Source: Rhodococcus sp. P1Y
GTDB taxonomy: Bacteria > Actinomycetota > Actinomycetes > Mycobacteriales > Mycobacteriaceae
Assembly (NCBI RefSeq): GCF_003641205.1
Contig: NZ_CP032762.1
Location: forward strand, 1,612,001-1,676,000
Direction of reading: 5' to 3'
DNA: 64,000 nucleotides
Shown: positions 42,631 to 53,200 of the stretch, piece after piece
Position numbering within the stretch: the stretch's first letter is position 1
How the letters are laid out: every line of letters begins with the position of its first letter
Program-made: the position numbers and the translations under genes
The notes under the pieces: generated by a model
Told to the model about the DNA's origin: nothing
Database searches by the model: none
Seen by the model: only the letters and a program-made list of their open reading frames with translations

Positions 42631-42642
42631 GGAGTGGACTGA

Positions 42643-43419
42643 GTGAAGCAAGAGGATCAGGTGCGGTATGTAGCCCTCGGGGACAGTCAGACGGAGGGGC
42701 TGAACGACGGCGACGACACATCGGGCTTTCGTGGATGGGCCGATCGGCTCGCCGAGCACATGGCCGAGGGCGCGGACGGGGCTGTTTATGCCAACCTCGC
42801 GGTGCGTGGACGTAAGGCCGCGGAGGTCAGGGCCGAGCAGTTGCCGGCTGCTTTGGCGTTGAAGCCGACGGTCGCGTCCGTCGCTGCCGGGGTCAACGAC
42901 ATTTTGCGTCCGCAGTTCGATGCGCGGACCGTGGCAAGTGAAGTGGGCGCAATGTTCGCCGCGTTGAGGTCGGCCGACTGCACCGTGATCACCATGACGT
43001 TTCCGCGTCTTGCTCACCCGGTCCCCGGTAGGACGGTCATCGCGCGGCGTATGACCGAGCTGAACGCCGAAATCCGCAAGGTTGCAGAAGAATTCGGTGT
43101 CGTGGTGATCGACCTCGAGCGGCACGACGTGGCGTCGGATCCTCGGCTGTGGAGTTGGGACCGTCTGCATCTGAACGAGACGGGACACGCGCGGCTTGGC
43201 GCGGCCGCCGCCTACGCGCTCGGTCTGCCGGGTGCCACCGACGCATGGAATCACCCCCTGGCACCGCTGGCCCGGCCACGCCGGCTGTCGCGCGTTCGTG
43301 CCGACCTCACCTGGGCCGGGATGTTCCTCGCGCCGTGGTTGACTCGCCGAGTCCGCAGACGCTCGTCAGGCGACAGTCGCACAGCCAAGCGGCCGGAGCT
43401 GACCTCGGTACTCGGGTAG
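42643..43419 (+). CDS. SGNH/GDSL-type hydrolase
   Basis: A 258-residue SGNH hydrolase with block I ALGDSQTEG (Ser about 15), block III GVNDIL (Asn) and block V in the WDRLHLNETGH segment (Asp-x-x-His). The first 210 residues match the family; the C-terminal 50 are basic (RRVRRRSSGDSR) and may attach to nucleic acid or membrane. It starts at GTG 42643. Esterase, lipase or acyl-CoA thioesterase activity is possible. No signal peptide is seen. It ends eight bases before the convergent lipase gene. Confidence 0.85.
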   Translation: MKQEDQVRYVALGDSQTEGLNDGDDTSGFRGWADRLAEHMAEGADGAVYANLAVRGRKAAEVRAEQLPAALALKPTVASVAAGVNDILRPQFDARTVASEVGAMFAALRSADCTVITMTFPRLAHPVPGRTVIARRMTELNAEIRKVAEEFGVVVIDLERHDVASDPRLWSWDRLHLNETGHARLGAAAAYALGLPGATDAWNHPLAPLARPRRLSRVRADLTWAGMFLAPWLTRRVRRRSSGDSRTAKRPELTSVLG

Positions 43420-43427
43420 AGCCCGAA

Positions 43428-44714
43428 TCAGAACGCCGGGCCGAGATCGGAATCTCTGCCGACCAAGGTGCGCCGCATCCAGCCGTACACCCTCTCGTCG
43501 TTGAGGAGGGTGAAGTGGTGCGCACTGTTGATCGCCAGACCGTCATCGGGCTGAAGTCCGATGTTGCGCAGTTTGTTCAGACCGCCTGCGCTGTCGGTGC
43601 GAACCAGCCCGTCGCCCACGAACACTCCGACCGGGTTACGCGGATTTCCGGTGACGACCGCGGATGCGTGGTGATGACGCACCTTGTCGGGGACCGAGAT
43701 ATCCATGGCTGCACCGACATCGAAGCTGTCGGCGTAGCGAGCATGGCCATCGTCGTCGGTGATGGATCCGTGGATCAGGTCGCGGATTCCGGCACTGCGA
43801 CGCGCCAACAGATTGGCGAACGGCCGGGTCTCGGGCGCGAGCGCCATCGCGGCTGCGGCGACATGCACACCGTGAGCAAGTGGCGCACCCAGATGTGGTG
43901 TCCCGAGCGTGAATACGTCCGTCAGCAGGTCGACCCATCGGCGACCGCTCTCGGCTGCGTGGTGAGCGGCGCTGCGTGAGACCAGCCCACCCATGGAGTG
44001 TCCGACCAGTGTGACTCGGTGGACCCTGACGGGCCAGGCCGGTAGGAGCTGCTCGAGCAAGTCCGACAGGTCGGCACCGTTCGCCGCAATGCGCCGTCCG
44101 GTGTTATAGCGCAAAAAGATCGAGGTTGTTCCGGCTTCCGAATCCAACCGCTCCCCATACGTGGGCCGCCCACCGAGCCGCCAGGCCGATTCGGTTTCGA
44201 CCAGCCCATGGAGGAACACCACGAGGTGCGCCCCTGCGGTGGGAAACCCCGCGGCCAGCGCGCGGTACTTCAGGGGGACAGGGCGTCCGTCGACGCGAAT
44301 CGACATCGGATGGGCCAGGACCCGTGCTGTTTTCTCCATGTCGTCGCCGATGAGACCGTTCAGAACGGCGATGGTCTGCGCGCCGCGGCTGGTGTGTGAG
44401 GGTGCGCGCCGCGTGTCGTCCTCGGACATGTCGTCGCTTCGGGTCAGTGCGCCGACCGTCTTGGCTGCGCCGGTGCAGGCCGCCGCGATGCTCGCATACG
44501 TTCCGGCGGCGATGGCGTCGTGCATGAGCTGTGTCGGCAGGACGGAGGGGCCGATGCCGCGCCGCACGGCAGCGAACGTGCGTCGTGCGATGGCCGAGTG
44601 GACTGCGCGCACACCGCCCGCAGCCGAAGCCAACTCGCGCAGCGTGAGCTCGCCGAGCTCACCCAACTCTTGTGTGCGCTGAGATTTCTTCCCCACGAGT
44701 TTCAGTGTACGCAT
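43428..44714 (-). CDS. Lipase/esterase of the alpha/beta-hydrolase fold (PGAP1-like triacylglycerol lipase type)
   Basis: A 428-residue protein. Residues 1-140 are an Ala-rich helical part without a signal peptide. The hydrolase core starts at VVFLHGLVETESAW; the nucleophile motif is TLVGHSMGGLVSRSAAHHA, followed by FTLGTPHLGAPLAHGV and a final His in INSAHHFTLLND. ATG at 44714 (MRTLKLVG) is chosen; the longer frame lacks conserved sequence. It probably cleaves medium- or long-chain acyl esters. Proteins with this N-terminal extension are common in mycolate-containing actinobacteria. Confidence 0.82.
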   Translation of the reverse strand: MRTLKLVGKKSQRTQELGELGELTLRELASAAGGVRAVHSAIARRTFAAVRRGIGPSVLPTQLMHDAIAAGTYASIAAACTGAAKTVGALTRSDDMSEDDTRRAPSHTSRGAQTIAVLNGLIGDDMEKTARVLAHPMSIRVDGRPVPLKYRALAAGFPTAGAHLVVFLHGLVETESAWRLGGRPTYGERLDSEAGTTSIFLRYNTGRRIAANGADLSDLLEQLLPAWPVRVHRVTLVGHSMGGLVSRSAAHHAAESGRRWVDLLTDVFTLGTPHLGAPLAHGVHVAAAAMALAPETRPFANLLARRSAGIRDLIHGSITDDDGHARYADSFDVGAAMDISVPDKVRHHHASAVVTGNPRNPVGVFVGDGLVRTDSAGGLNKLRNIGLQPDDGLAINSAHHFTLLNDERVYGWMRRTLVGRDSDLGPAF

Positions 44715-44749
44715 GTCCACTGAAACTGCTGTCGCTGCAGCAGGCCGGC

Positions 44750-45736
44750 TCAGTCCAGGCGGCCGACCACCGGGTTGAGCTCGGAGTTTGCGAGCCCGCC
44801 GGGCTCGATGCCGGGGAGGAACTCGCGCCACGTGCCGCTGATCAGAGTCGGCGACTCCACGACGCGGGTCCCGTCGGCGAAGTAGGTGGTGGCCAGTGCC
44901 CGCCGAGGCTGTGTCGTCCGGTTCGGTCCTGCGGTGTGAAAGCACAGCGCGGAGTGGAAGGACACGTCACCCACCGCGAACGGCTCGGACTCCACCGCGA
45001 CATTGCGCGCGACGAAGCGCTGGGTGACTGCCTCGTCGTACGAGGTTCCTACCTTGTCGAATTTCAGGTCGGCGACCTCGCTCAGCACGTCCCGTCCGCG
45101 CGCGAAGGACAGTGGACCCATCCGGCCCGGAATGGCCGACATCGGCATCCAGGCGGTGACGGCGTCGGTGGTCTGCAACGGGAAGTGCTCGGCGTCGTGG
45201 TGCCACGGCGTACGTCCGCAGCCGGGCTCCTTGGACAGCGCATTGTCGTGATAGAGCCGAACACCGGGCACGTCGAGAAGAGCCGCGGCCAGACCGCCGA
45301 TTCGGGGTGACAGCGCCACGGCACGCATCAGTTCGTCGTGGAGCCACATCTGCTCGAGCGCGGTGAACCGGCCGGCGACGTCGTCTCCGTGCTCGGCGCG
45401 CAGCAGCTCGTCGAGCCGCTCGGCGAGGCGTCGTACAACGGCAGGAGAGAACACCGCGGGCAGCCGCACGAAGGCGTTCCGCGCGAATGCGTCGACAGCG
45501 GCAGGGTCGAGATCGTAGGGCTCGGCGAGTTCACGCTCGACCTGTTCGTCCGTGGCAGCCCCGATGTTCGGCAGGCCAGGGCCGTCTACCAGTTCTGCGG
45601 GCGCCGCGTCGTTGGCGGCCAGGGTGACGTACCAGTCCCACCAGTCCTGATCGTTTCCCGCCCAGTCCTGGTCGATTCCGCCCTCGCGATTACGTTCGGG
45701 GAGAAGCTCATTGGTGGAAGGGTCGTTCAGAGCCAC
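44750..45736 (-). CDS. Phytanoyl-CoA-dioxygenase-family (PhyH) Fe(II)/2-oxoglutarate oxygenase
   Basis: A 328-residue non-haem iron oxygenase. Iron ligands are His179 and Asp181 in WHHDAEHF and His267 in CFHTAGPNR; Arg273 would bind 2-oxoglutarate. It hydroxylates an unactivated C-H bond using O2 and 2-oxoglutarate. Its start at 45736 lies inside the last ten bases of a methyltransferase gene, so the two are coupled. A second methyltransferase is divergent from them. The context suggests tailoring (hydroxylation and methylation) of a small metabolite or lipid instead of branched-chain fatty-acid breakdown, since no CoA ligase is near. Confidence 0.85.
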   Translation of the reverse strand: MALNDPSTNELLPERNREGGIDQDWAGNDQDWWDWYVTLAANDAAPAELVDGPGLPNIGAATDEQVERELAEPYDLDPAAVDAFARNAFVRLPAVFSPAVVRRLAERLDELLRAEHGDDVAGRFTALEQMWLHDELMRAVALSPRIGGLAAALLDVPGVRLYHDNALSKEPGCGRTPWHHDAEHFPLQTTDAVTAWMPMSAIPGRMGPLSFARGRDVLSEVADLKFDKVGTSYDEAVTQRFVARNVAVESEPFAVGDVSFHSALCFHTAGPNRTTQPRRALATTYFADGTRVVESPTLISGTWREFLPGIEPGGLANSELNPVVGRLD

Positions 45737-46539
45737 AGCAGCGCCGCCTCGTGCGAGAAAGTGTAGGAACCGGACGCGTCACGGCACGAAGCGAGGTAGT
45801 CGCCCAGCACGGGTGCCGCCTCCATCTCGTCGAGGGACACCGAGTCGTCGAAGGCGCACCGCTGCAGAAAGCCTTCGGCGACAGCGCGATCGGTCGTTCC
45901 GGTGGTGTACGAGACGCGCTGATCGCGCACCTCTGCACCCGCGCGGATCAGCGCGTCGCGCACCTGCTCGGCCGTCGTGTACGGCGTTGCTTCACGGACG
46001 CCGGTGCGGAAGGCGTCGTAGAACGCGATGTAGTGGGAGGCTTCCGTAGCCTGCGCCACCAGGCCGAGACCGCCGGGAGCCAGTGCGGCCACGAATCTTT
46101 CGGCTGCGGCGTCCAACTCGGCGGGAGGAAGGGCATAGAGCGCGTGGGTGGCCCAGACGACGTCGTAGCCGACGTGATCGCTCGGCAGATCCTGCAGCGT
46201 CATCACCAAATCGTTCCGGGCGACGAACGGCGCACCTAGAGCTCCGCGTGCCTCGGCCACCGAGAATTCCGACGGGTCGAGCAAGTCGTAGGCCACTTCG
46301 GGTACCGCGGAGAGGTCTGTGTAACGGCGGAGCGCAGTGGGGAATTTGCCGCTGCCGCAGGCTACGTCGAGGAGCGACCAGTTCTCGTGGGCCTGGCCGG
46401 CGAGTAGCGTCGGCCAATCGGCTGCCAACGCCAGCTGGTGATAGTCCTCGGTGGCCAGGGCGTAGAACGCCTCCATGCCCGTGCGGCCCGCCTCGCTCCA
46501 GTGCTCGAGACTGCGTTCGGCTGTGTCTCCGCTGCTCAC
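45727..46539 (-). CDS. Class I SAM-dependent methyltransferase
   Basis: A 270-residue Rossmann-fold methyltransferase. The SAM-binding motif I is WSLLDVACGSGKFPTAL (about residues 48-64), and motif II/III follow in YDVVWATHALYALPP and ALAPGGLGLVAQAT. The GTG at 46539, set by TAGGAGGAATCTC, is the start; the long upstream frame crosses the divergent gene and is rejected. Its end overlaps the PhyH gene by ten bases. The acceptor is unknown; the general type covers small-molecule N-, O- and C-methylation. Confidence 0.83.
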   Translation of the reverse strand: MSSGDTAERSLEHWSEAGRTGMEAFYALATEDYHQLALAADWPTLLAGQAHENWSLLDVACGSGKFPTALRRYTDLSAVPEVAYDLLDPSEFSVAEARGALGAPFVARNDLVMTLQDLPSDHVGYDVVWATHALYALPPAELDAAAERFVAALAPGGLGLVAQATEASHYIAFYDAFRTGVREATPYTTAEQVRDALIRAGAEVRDQRVSYTTGTTDRAVAEGFLQRCAFDDSVSLDEMEAAPVLGDYLASCRDASGSYTFSHEAALLWL

Positions 46540-46602
46540 GAGATTCCTCCTAGGAAGCCGACTACGACGCACCGGCCGGGGCGCCGTGGTTGACTCGGTC
46601 CA

Positions 46603-47463
46603 ATGTCCAACATAGCTCCGAATTCGCCGACCGACACTGCCGTCGTGCTCATCGATGGATTGCGGGCGATGCGGCGCGGGGCCGAGGCACTGGCGGGCCT
46701 GCCGCCCGAGTCCTACGCCGAGCACCACGCCACCTTCGAGATGCTCTCCGATCAGCGCGGTCTGATCGCCACGCACTTCGCAGATCGGCTGGCCAGGATG
46801 GGGAACGGGCCGCTCTCGGTACTGTCGGTGGGTTGCGGAGACGGCTCGCTCGATGCCCGGCTCGCAGCGGGTCTGGTGCAGCGGGTCCCGCGCCGCCCGG
46901 TTCGGTACGTCGGCATCGACCCCTGGATCGGCAGCGCCGAGCTCTTCACGGCCAGGATGGCGGCGCTCGAGGCCACCGAACTCGACGCTCGCGCATACGT
47001 CGCGTCGTTCGACGACGCACCCATCGACGAGGCTTTCGACGTCGTGACGTTCGTGCACTCGATGTACTACGTCGCAGACTTACGAGCAACGCTGCGTGCC
47101 GCGCTCGGCCTGCTACGACCCGGAGGTCAGCTGTGGGTGGCGATTGCGCCGACCGCCGCGCTCAACGCGCTCGTCGAAGTCCTTGCCCCTCCGCTGCAGG
47201 GCCATCGGCAATGGTTCAGCGCCGACGTGGAAAAAGCGTTCGTCGACGCTGCGATCGACCTCGACGACACGGTCACTCTCGATGCGCTGGTCGACCTCTC
47301 CGCCGCGAGCACCGAAGTGCTGGACTTCGCGGTGCAGGCCCGGCTGACCCCCGAGCTGCGCGAGCCAGTGCGGGCCTACCTCGCAGCCGTGTCGGTGCCC
47401 GGTGCCGACGGCCGCCTTCGAGTCCCGCACCCGGTGGACGTATTCAGCGCGACTCGTCGCTGA
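46603..47463 (+). CDS. SAM-dependent methyltransferase, divergent from the PhyH pair
   Basis: A 286-residue class I methyltransferase with SVLSVGCGDGSLDARLAAGL as motif I (about 71-90), VGIDPW with the acidic ribose-binding residue, and DVVTFVHSMYYVADLRATLR further on. The layout recalls histamine-methyltransferase-like enzymes with a helical N-terminal substrate cap. It shares a 63-base promoter region with the methyltransferase-PhyH unit. Having two methyltransferases and an oxygenase at one locus suggests one small tailoring pathway. Acceptor unknown. Confidence 0.82.
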   Translation: MSNIAPNSPTDTAVVLIDGLRAMRRGAEALAGLPPESYAEHHATFEMLSDQRGLIATHFADRLARMGNGPLSVLSVGCGDGSLDARLAAGLVQRVPRRPVRYVGIDPWIGSAELFTARMAALEATELDARAYVASFDDAPIDEAFDVVTFVHSMYYVADLRATLRAALGLLRPGGQLWVAIAPTAALNALVEVLAPPLQGHRQWFSADVEKAFVDAAIDLDDTVTLDALVDLSAASTEVLDFAVQARLTPELREPVRAYLAAVSVPGADGRLRVPHPVDVFSATRR

Positions 47464-47528
47464 CCTCACTCCCGGGCAACAATTTTGCACCAGCTCGGTG
47501 AGAGACCCGTCCGCAGCAAGCAAGTCCG

Positions 47529-48467
47529 TCAGACCGCCTCGATGACACGCAGACGATCTTCGGTGGACCGACGACTCATCGCCGCGTCGGGCGCGATCCA
47601 CTCGAAGGCGTGCGGGGCACCCGTTCTCACGTGCAGTTCGCACGACACTCCGGCACGAAGTAAGCGCAGCGCGTAGTCGATGCATTCGTCCCGAAAGATG
47701 TCGAGGTCTCCGACGTCGATGAACGTCGGCGCCAAATCCGAGAAGTCGTCGAGCTGCGAGGGAGAGGAGAGCGACGACACCTGTACTCCCTCGGGTAGCA
47801 ACGCGTTCCATCCGGTGTAGTTGTCGTCGTACGTCCATGTCGCGGTCGCGCTCAAATGAGGATCCGGTACGAGAGTGCGACAATCGAGCATGGGATAGAT
47901 CAGGATTTGTCGAGCCAACGCAATGCCGTTGTCCCGTGCGAGGATTGCGGCCCCCGCCGCCAGACCGGCTCCGGCGCTGTCGCCCATGATCGCGATGTGT
48001 TCGGGGTCGACTCCTAGATTGTCTGCCTCGAGCACCAGCCAGGTGAGCGCGGCGTAGACATCTTTCACAGGAGTATCGCCGGTCACCTCCGGCGCGAGAC
48101 GATAGTCGACGGAGAGAAAGGCCACGCCGGTGAGCTGGGCATAATGAGCGACGACCTTGTCGTACAGTTCGAGCGAGCCGCTTATCATTCCACCTCCGTG
48201 CGCGTAGACGACTGCACTGCTGCTCACCCTGTTGTCCGGCAGGTACCAGCGAATGGCGACAGCGCATCCGTCGTCCGCTTCGACCACGAAATCCGCTCTG
48301 CTCACAGAAGTGCTGTCCGGAAGTGCGCCGTGGTCGATGGCGAGCGTGGCGTCGACGACAGCGCGCAGCGTCGCGACATCGCCTCGCTCGGTTGCGATCG
48401 GAACGCCCGCCGCGGCGACGGCGGAGTGCAGCGCCGCCTCCACCTCACTGTCGAGCGCAATAGCCAT
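47529..48467 (-). CDS. Alpha/beta hydrolase, HSL/esterase-lipase type
   Basis: A 312-residue esterase with the oxyanion motif YAHGGGMISG (about 87-96), nucleophile motif MGDSAGAGLA (Ser about 161) and a final His in TGAPHAFEWI. It differs from the esterase near the mce genes in having LAPE in the lid region (VDYRLAPEV). It follows the APC permease gene by 43 bases on the same strand and is probably the last gene of the leftward amine operon. An ester or N-acyl derivative could be its substrate. Confidence 0.85.
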   Translation of the reverse strand: MAIALDSEVEAALHSAVAAAGVPIATERGDVATLRAVVDATLAIDHGALPDSTSVSRADFVVEADDGCAVAIRWYLPDNRVSSSAVVYAHGGGMISGSLELYDKVVAHYAQLTGVAFLSVDYRLAPEVTGDTPVKDVYAALTWLVLEADNLGVDPEHIAIMGDSAGAGLAAGAAILARDNGIALARQILIYPMLDCRTLVPDPHLSATATWTYDDNYTGWNALLPEGVQVSSLSSPSQLDDFSDLAPTFIDVGDLDIFRDECIDYALRLLRAGVSCELHVRTGAPHAFEWIAPDAAMSRRSTEDRLRVIEAV

Positions 48468-48510
48468 CGTCTGGTCTCCTGTCGGTTGTCGAGTCGGCTT
48501 CGAGAACAGG

Positions 48511-50100
48511 TCAGTCGGCTCGGTGCGAGTCCAGCGTCGTCGGTGGTTGCAGATCGGAGAGGTCGCCCTCGTGCCGTAGAGCCGTGGTGTCCCGATCCAG
48601 CGTTTTGCCGTGGAAGAACGCCGGACTGCGGAATCTCATCACGATCATCAGGACAGCGCCGAAGAGCAGCACGCCGAATCCCAGGAAGAACACCAATCCG
48701 ATCCCGCCGATGGACGCTCCGCTGGCATTGTCCGGGTCCATGCTTTCGTCCAAGGAGAAGACGAATACGGCAAGGAGTATCAGACCGCCTATCAGGGGGA
48801 ACACGAAACGGAAGAATGTGTTGCGCACGCTGTCGAACAGTTCACCGCGGAAATACCAGATGCAGGCGAACGCCGTGATGCCGTAGTACCAGCAGATCAT
48901 GATGCCCAGCGCCGCAATGGTATCGATCAGTATTCGTTCGGAGAGGAAGGTCACCACGGTGTAGAACACTGCGGTCACGACACCTGCAACGAGTGTGGCG
49001 TACGACGGCACGAGAAAACGGGGGGACACCTCTGCGAACTTTTTCGGGAACGCGCCGTACACACCCATAGCGAGCATCGTGCGCGCTGCGGGGAGGAACG
49101 TGGTTTGCAGGCTTGCCACCGAGGAAACGAACACGGCGAGGAACAGCATCAGCCCGCCCCACTTACCGAGAACCGGGTCGGCAAGCGCGCCGAACACGTT
49201 CTCCGAGTTGTCGGGGTTTCCGAGTCCGAGGCCGGTGTCGCCCACTCCCGCGTACATCATCGCGGCGACCGACACGAGCAAGTACGTGAGGAGAACCGTC
49301 AATACACAGAGCAGTCCAGCGCGGCCGGGCGTTCTCTTCGGGTCCTTGGATTCCTCGCCCAGCGTCAGGCAGGTGTCCCAACCCCAGAAGGCGAAGATCG
49401 ACCCCGTCAGACCGATCACGAATGCACCGGCAGTCACTCCGGTGAACGGATCGAACCAATCGAGATCGAAGGTCAGTCCGGCCGGGGAGTCGCCCGCGCC
49501 GACTTCGACGAGGGCAACTACGGCGAAGACGGCAAGCAGAATCATCTGAAAACCGACGAGTGCGACCTGCAACTTCTCGCTTGTCGTGATTCCTCGACTG
49601 GCGACCCACGTCGCGATACCGAGAAACACTAACGTAGTGCCGACGTTGACCAGTTTGTTGCCGGGAAGGTCTGCAATGGATGGACTTTCGAACAGATTTG
49701 CAATGAACAAGTAGAAGAACTGGACGCCGATCGCAGCAAGGTTGGACAACACGATGATCGTGGCGATCACCATGCCCCACCCACACATCCACCCGACGTA
49801 CGGCCCGAACGCCTTCGTCGACCAGGTGAACGACGCGCCGCAGTCCGGTGACGCCGAATTCAGTTCGCGGTACGCATACGCGGTGAGGAACATCGGAATG
49901 AAACCCGCGATGAATATAGCGGGCATCTTCAGGCCAACGGCCGCCACGATCAGCCCGATACTGGCGGTCAGGGTGCACCCCGGCGCCACCGACGAAATCC
50001 CCAGAATAGCTCCGGAAATAGTGCCGACAGTGCCTGTAGCAAGGCCTTTGGCGCTCACGGTACTCGTCGGATCGACCGGCCCGCTTGCAGTGCTCGTCAT
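48511..50100 (-). CDS. APC-superfamily amino acid/amine permease
   Basis: A 529-residue carrier with twelve to fourteen helices. The APC signature begins early: LGISSVAPGCTLTASIG, then CGASFTWSTKAFGPYVGW. The frame is open upstream, but MTSTASGPV at 50100 is the natural start. It imports an amino acid, polyamine or amine. It is 150 bases downstream of the glutamate-dehydrogenase gene on the same strand. The C-terminal half is nearly identical in long runs to the partial permease at 63188-64000 (for example YYGITAFACIWYFR and NASGASIGGIGLVFFLGFG), so the two are recent paralogues. Confidence 0.9.
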   Translation of the reverse strand: MTSTASGPVDPTSTVSAKGLATGTVGTISGAILGISSVAPGCTLTASIGLIVAAVGLKMPAIFIAGFIPMFLTAYAYRELNSASPDCGASFTWSTKAFGPYVGWMCGWGMVIATIIVLSNLAAIGVQFFYLFIANLFESPSIADLPGNKLVNVGTTLVFLGIATWVASRGITTSEKLQVALVGFQMILLAVFAVVALVEVGAGDSPAGLTFDLDWFDPFTGVTAGAFVIGLTGSIFAFWGWDTCLTLGEESKDPKRTPGRAGLLCVLTVLLTYLLVSVAAMMYAGVGDTGLGLGNPDNSENVFGALADPVLGKWGGLMLFLAVFVSSVASLQTTFLPAARTMLAMGVYGAFPKKFAEVSPRFLVPSYATLVAGVVTAVFYTVVTFLSERILIDTIAALGIMICWYYGITAFACIWYFRGELFDSVRNTFFRFVFPLIGGLILLAVFVFSLDESMDPDNASGASIGGIGLVFFLGFGVLLFGAVLMIVMRFRSPAFFHGKTLDRDTTALRHEGDLSDLQPPTTLDSHRAD

Positions 50101-50250
50101 ATCTGATCCTTCGTTCGTTCGCTTCGTGATTCGAAGTCCTGCTTGGGTACGATCACCAGTTGACGAGGTTGCGCGAGTCGACTCCAACCCGCCATGACCA
50201 GGTCGTGCACGAGCGAGAACGATGCCGGGCACGTGGACGGTGAACAGTTG

Positions 50251-53200
50251 TCAGCGCACGAGCAGTTCCAGCTCCGCCTCGACGGCACACATGTGCGCTA
50301 AATCGACGGTGCCGCCTCGCCTCGATCGAGACATCGATGCGGTGAAACGAGATGCTCTGTCGGAGTTTTCGGTCAGCCACATCGATACGGGCTCCGGGGA
50401 ATCGGAGAAGTTGTCCAACACCTGGCCGACCAGCTCCGAGAACGTATCGCCGATGCGTGCGTGAACCGATGCGCAGCCCATCATGTCCCAATGCGACGTG
50501 GACGCGGTGTCGCCGGTGCCTACGAGGAGGGACGTGAGATCGAGACGGCGCGCCAGATCGTGGTGAACTTTCGACACGAGTTCCACCGACGTGTTTCCCT
50601 GGATCGCGGCGTCCGCCAGTCCGAGCGCACCGAACAGTGACTCGATTCTGCCCTGAACCGAATCGGATGCGGCGAGAACGGTCACCGGCGGCCGCCAACG
50701 GGCAATATCTGCGCTCGAATCGATGGCGAGCCGCCTCGTCACGCCGGGACGCCGCAATACCCACACCATTTCGGACTCGATGAGCTGCTGAAGTTTGACC
50801 ATCGAGTCCAACATGTCCGACGCAGGAAGCCCGGAAGCGAGGATGTCGTCGCGAAGCTGGTCCGTCGGTAGCACGGCGCACACCAGGCCGTAGGCAAGCG
50901 CTCCGAGCGGACTCTTGACCCCGAGTCTCTCCTCCAATCTGTAGAACACTCCGGGACCGAGACGGTTCACGAGCTCGTCTGCGATGGACGTGGCCGCGAT
51001 CTCACGACCGAGTCGATGCTGGACGAGGCTGTCGCCGGCGGCATTTCGAACCGATTCCGGGAAGTACTCCGCCAGCCGTCCGGAGAAGATCACGTTCTCG
51101 GGAACGCTGGATGCGAGTAGCTCGGATGCCAGTATGTTCTTCGACTGTGCCACCAGGACCGCAACTTCCGGCCGCACCAGTCCCAGACCGGCCGCGGCCC
51201 GCGCGGCGAGTGTCGTCTCGTCCGGGAGTACCTCCGAGTGTCGGTCCAGAACTCCAGTGGCGCAGAGGTCTTCGATGAGGCGGTCGTGCTGGTCGAGTAG
51301 CGATGGTGCGCGACGCTCGGCCACGCTGATCGCCAGAGTTTGGTCGCGGCTCGAGCGCAGCACCGCTTCGGCGACCTCGTCGGTGACGGAGGACAGTAGC
51401 GTGTCCCGCTCGTCGTTCGCTACGGTGCCGAGCGAGATCTTGAGATTGACTTCGAGATCCGAGGTGGCAACGCCCGCCGCGTTGTCGATGAAGTCCGCGT
51501 TGATTCGACCGCCGCGCGTTGCATATTCGATACGTGCCCGTTGAGTGAAGCCGAGATTGCCGCCCTCGCCGACGACCGTTGTACGCAGCGCGGCTGCAGC
51601 TACTCGCACAGCATCGTTCGCCGGATCGGCTGCGTCGGCGTTGCTCTCGTCGGAGGCTCGGACGTAAGTGCCGACGCCACCGTTCCACAGTAGGTCCACC
51701 GGCGCACACAGAATGGCTTTGATCAAGTCGTGAGGAGTCAGCGTCGTGTCGTCGATCCCCAATGCCGCGCGAGCGGGACCGGACAGTGTGATCGATTTGG
51801 CGGTACGGGGCCAGACGCCGCCGCCCTCCGAAATCAATTCTCGGTCGTAATCGGACCAGGTCGATCGTGGCAGGTCGAAGAGTCTTCTGCGCTCGACGAA
51901 CGAGCGTTCGGCATTCGGCAACGGATCGATGAAGATGTGGCGATGATCGAACGCCGCAACGAGCTTGATGCTGCGAGACAACAGCATTCCGTTCCCGAAC
52001 ACGTCTCCGGACATGTCTCCGATGCCGACGACGTCGAATTCGTCCGTGTCGACGTCGAGATCTCGTTCGAGGAAGTGTCGCCGCACGGCCACCCAGGCTC
52101 CCCGAGCAGTGATGCCCATGGCTTTGTGGTCGTAGCCGACGGATCCTCCCGATGCGAAGGCGTCACCGAGCCAGTATCGATATTCACGCGCAATGGCGTT
52201 CGCAGTGTCGGAGAAACTTGCGGTGCCTTTGTCTGCGGCCACTACGAGGTACGCGTCCTCGTCGTCGTATGCGATCGTGTTCGGGGGCCGTACAATTTGC
52301 CCGTCGACGATGTTGTCGGTGACGTCCAGAATCCCTCGTACGAATGTCGAATACGCTCGGACGGCGGCAGTGTCGCGATCCTCCCCGGGTCCGATCGTCA
52401 CGAATGCGCCCTTGGCCCCGCCCGGGACGATCGGCGCATTCTTGACGCTCTGAGTCTTCATCAGGCTCAGCGCCTCGGTACGGAAATCCTCGGGGCGGTC
52501 CGACCATCGAAGGCCGCCGCGAGCAACGAGGGAGCTGCGCAAGTGCACACCCTCGACGTGGCGGGCATGGACGTATATCTCGCGGAACGGCACGACTGGC
52601 CCTGTCGCGGTGAGCAGTCTCGAATCCAGTTTGAAGGATGCCCACGGTTTGACGCGCCCGAGGTCGTCGCGCTGATACCAGTTGGTGCGCAGCGTGGCGA
52701 GGACAAAAGATCTGAGGGCGCGCAGGATTCGATCCTGATCGAGTGTTCGTGCTTCGTCCACGTGCGTGTCCACTGCGGTGAGCGCGGCAGCCGTGGTCCG
52801 GTCTCGGTCGACGGTGATCGGATCGAACCTTGAGGCGAACAGAGCGATGAGGCCGGCGACGAACGCGGGCTGCTGCTCGAGGGTATCGACGATGTAGTTC
52901 TCGGAGAAACCGATGTCGGCCTGGAGCAGGAAGCGGCACAACGCACGGATCAGCGCGGCTTCTCGCCAGCCGACGTCTGCGGTCGCGATGAGGCGGGAGT
53001 AGATGTCGAGCTGTGTCTCGCCTGCAGCCTTCGCGTCGAACGCCGCCGCCAGCTTCGTCAACGCCGTATCGGGGAAGGAAACAGGTTCGAAGGTGAACAT
53101 GTGCATCGATCCGGAGGACCCGCCGGCGGGTGGCAACGGCCGGTGTGTCAGAGGCCGCAGGCCCAGATCCGCGAAGCTCTCGGTGAGTTCGGCCAGCGAA

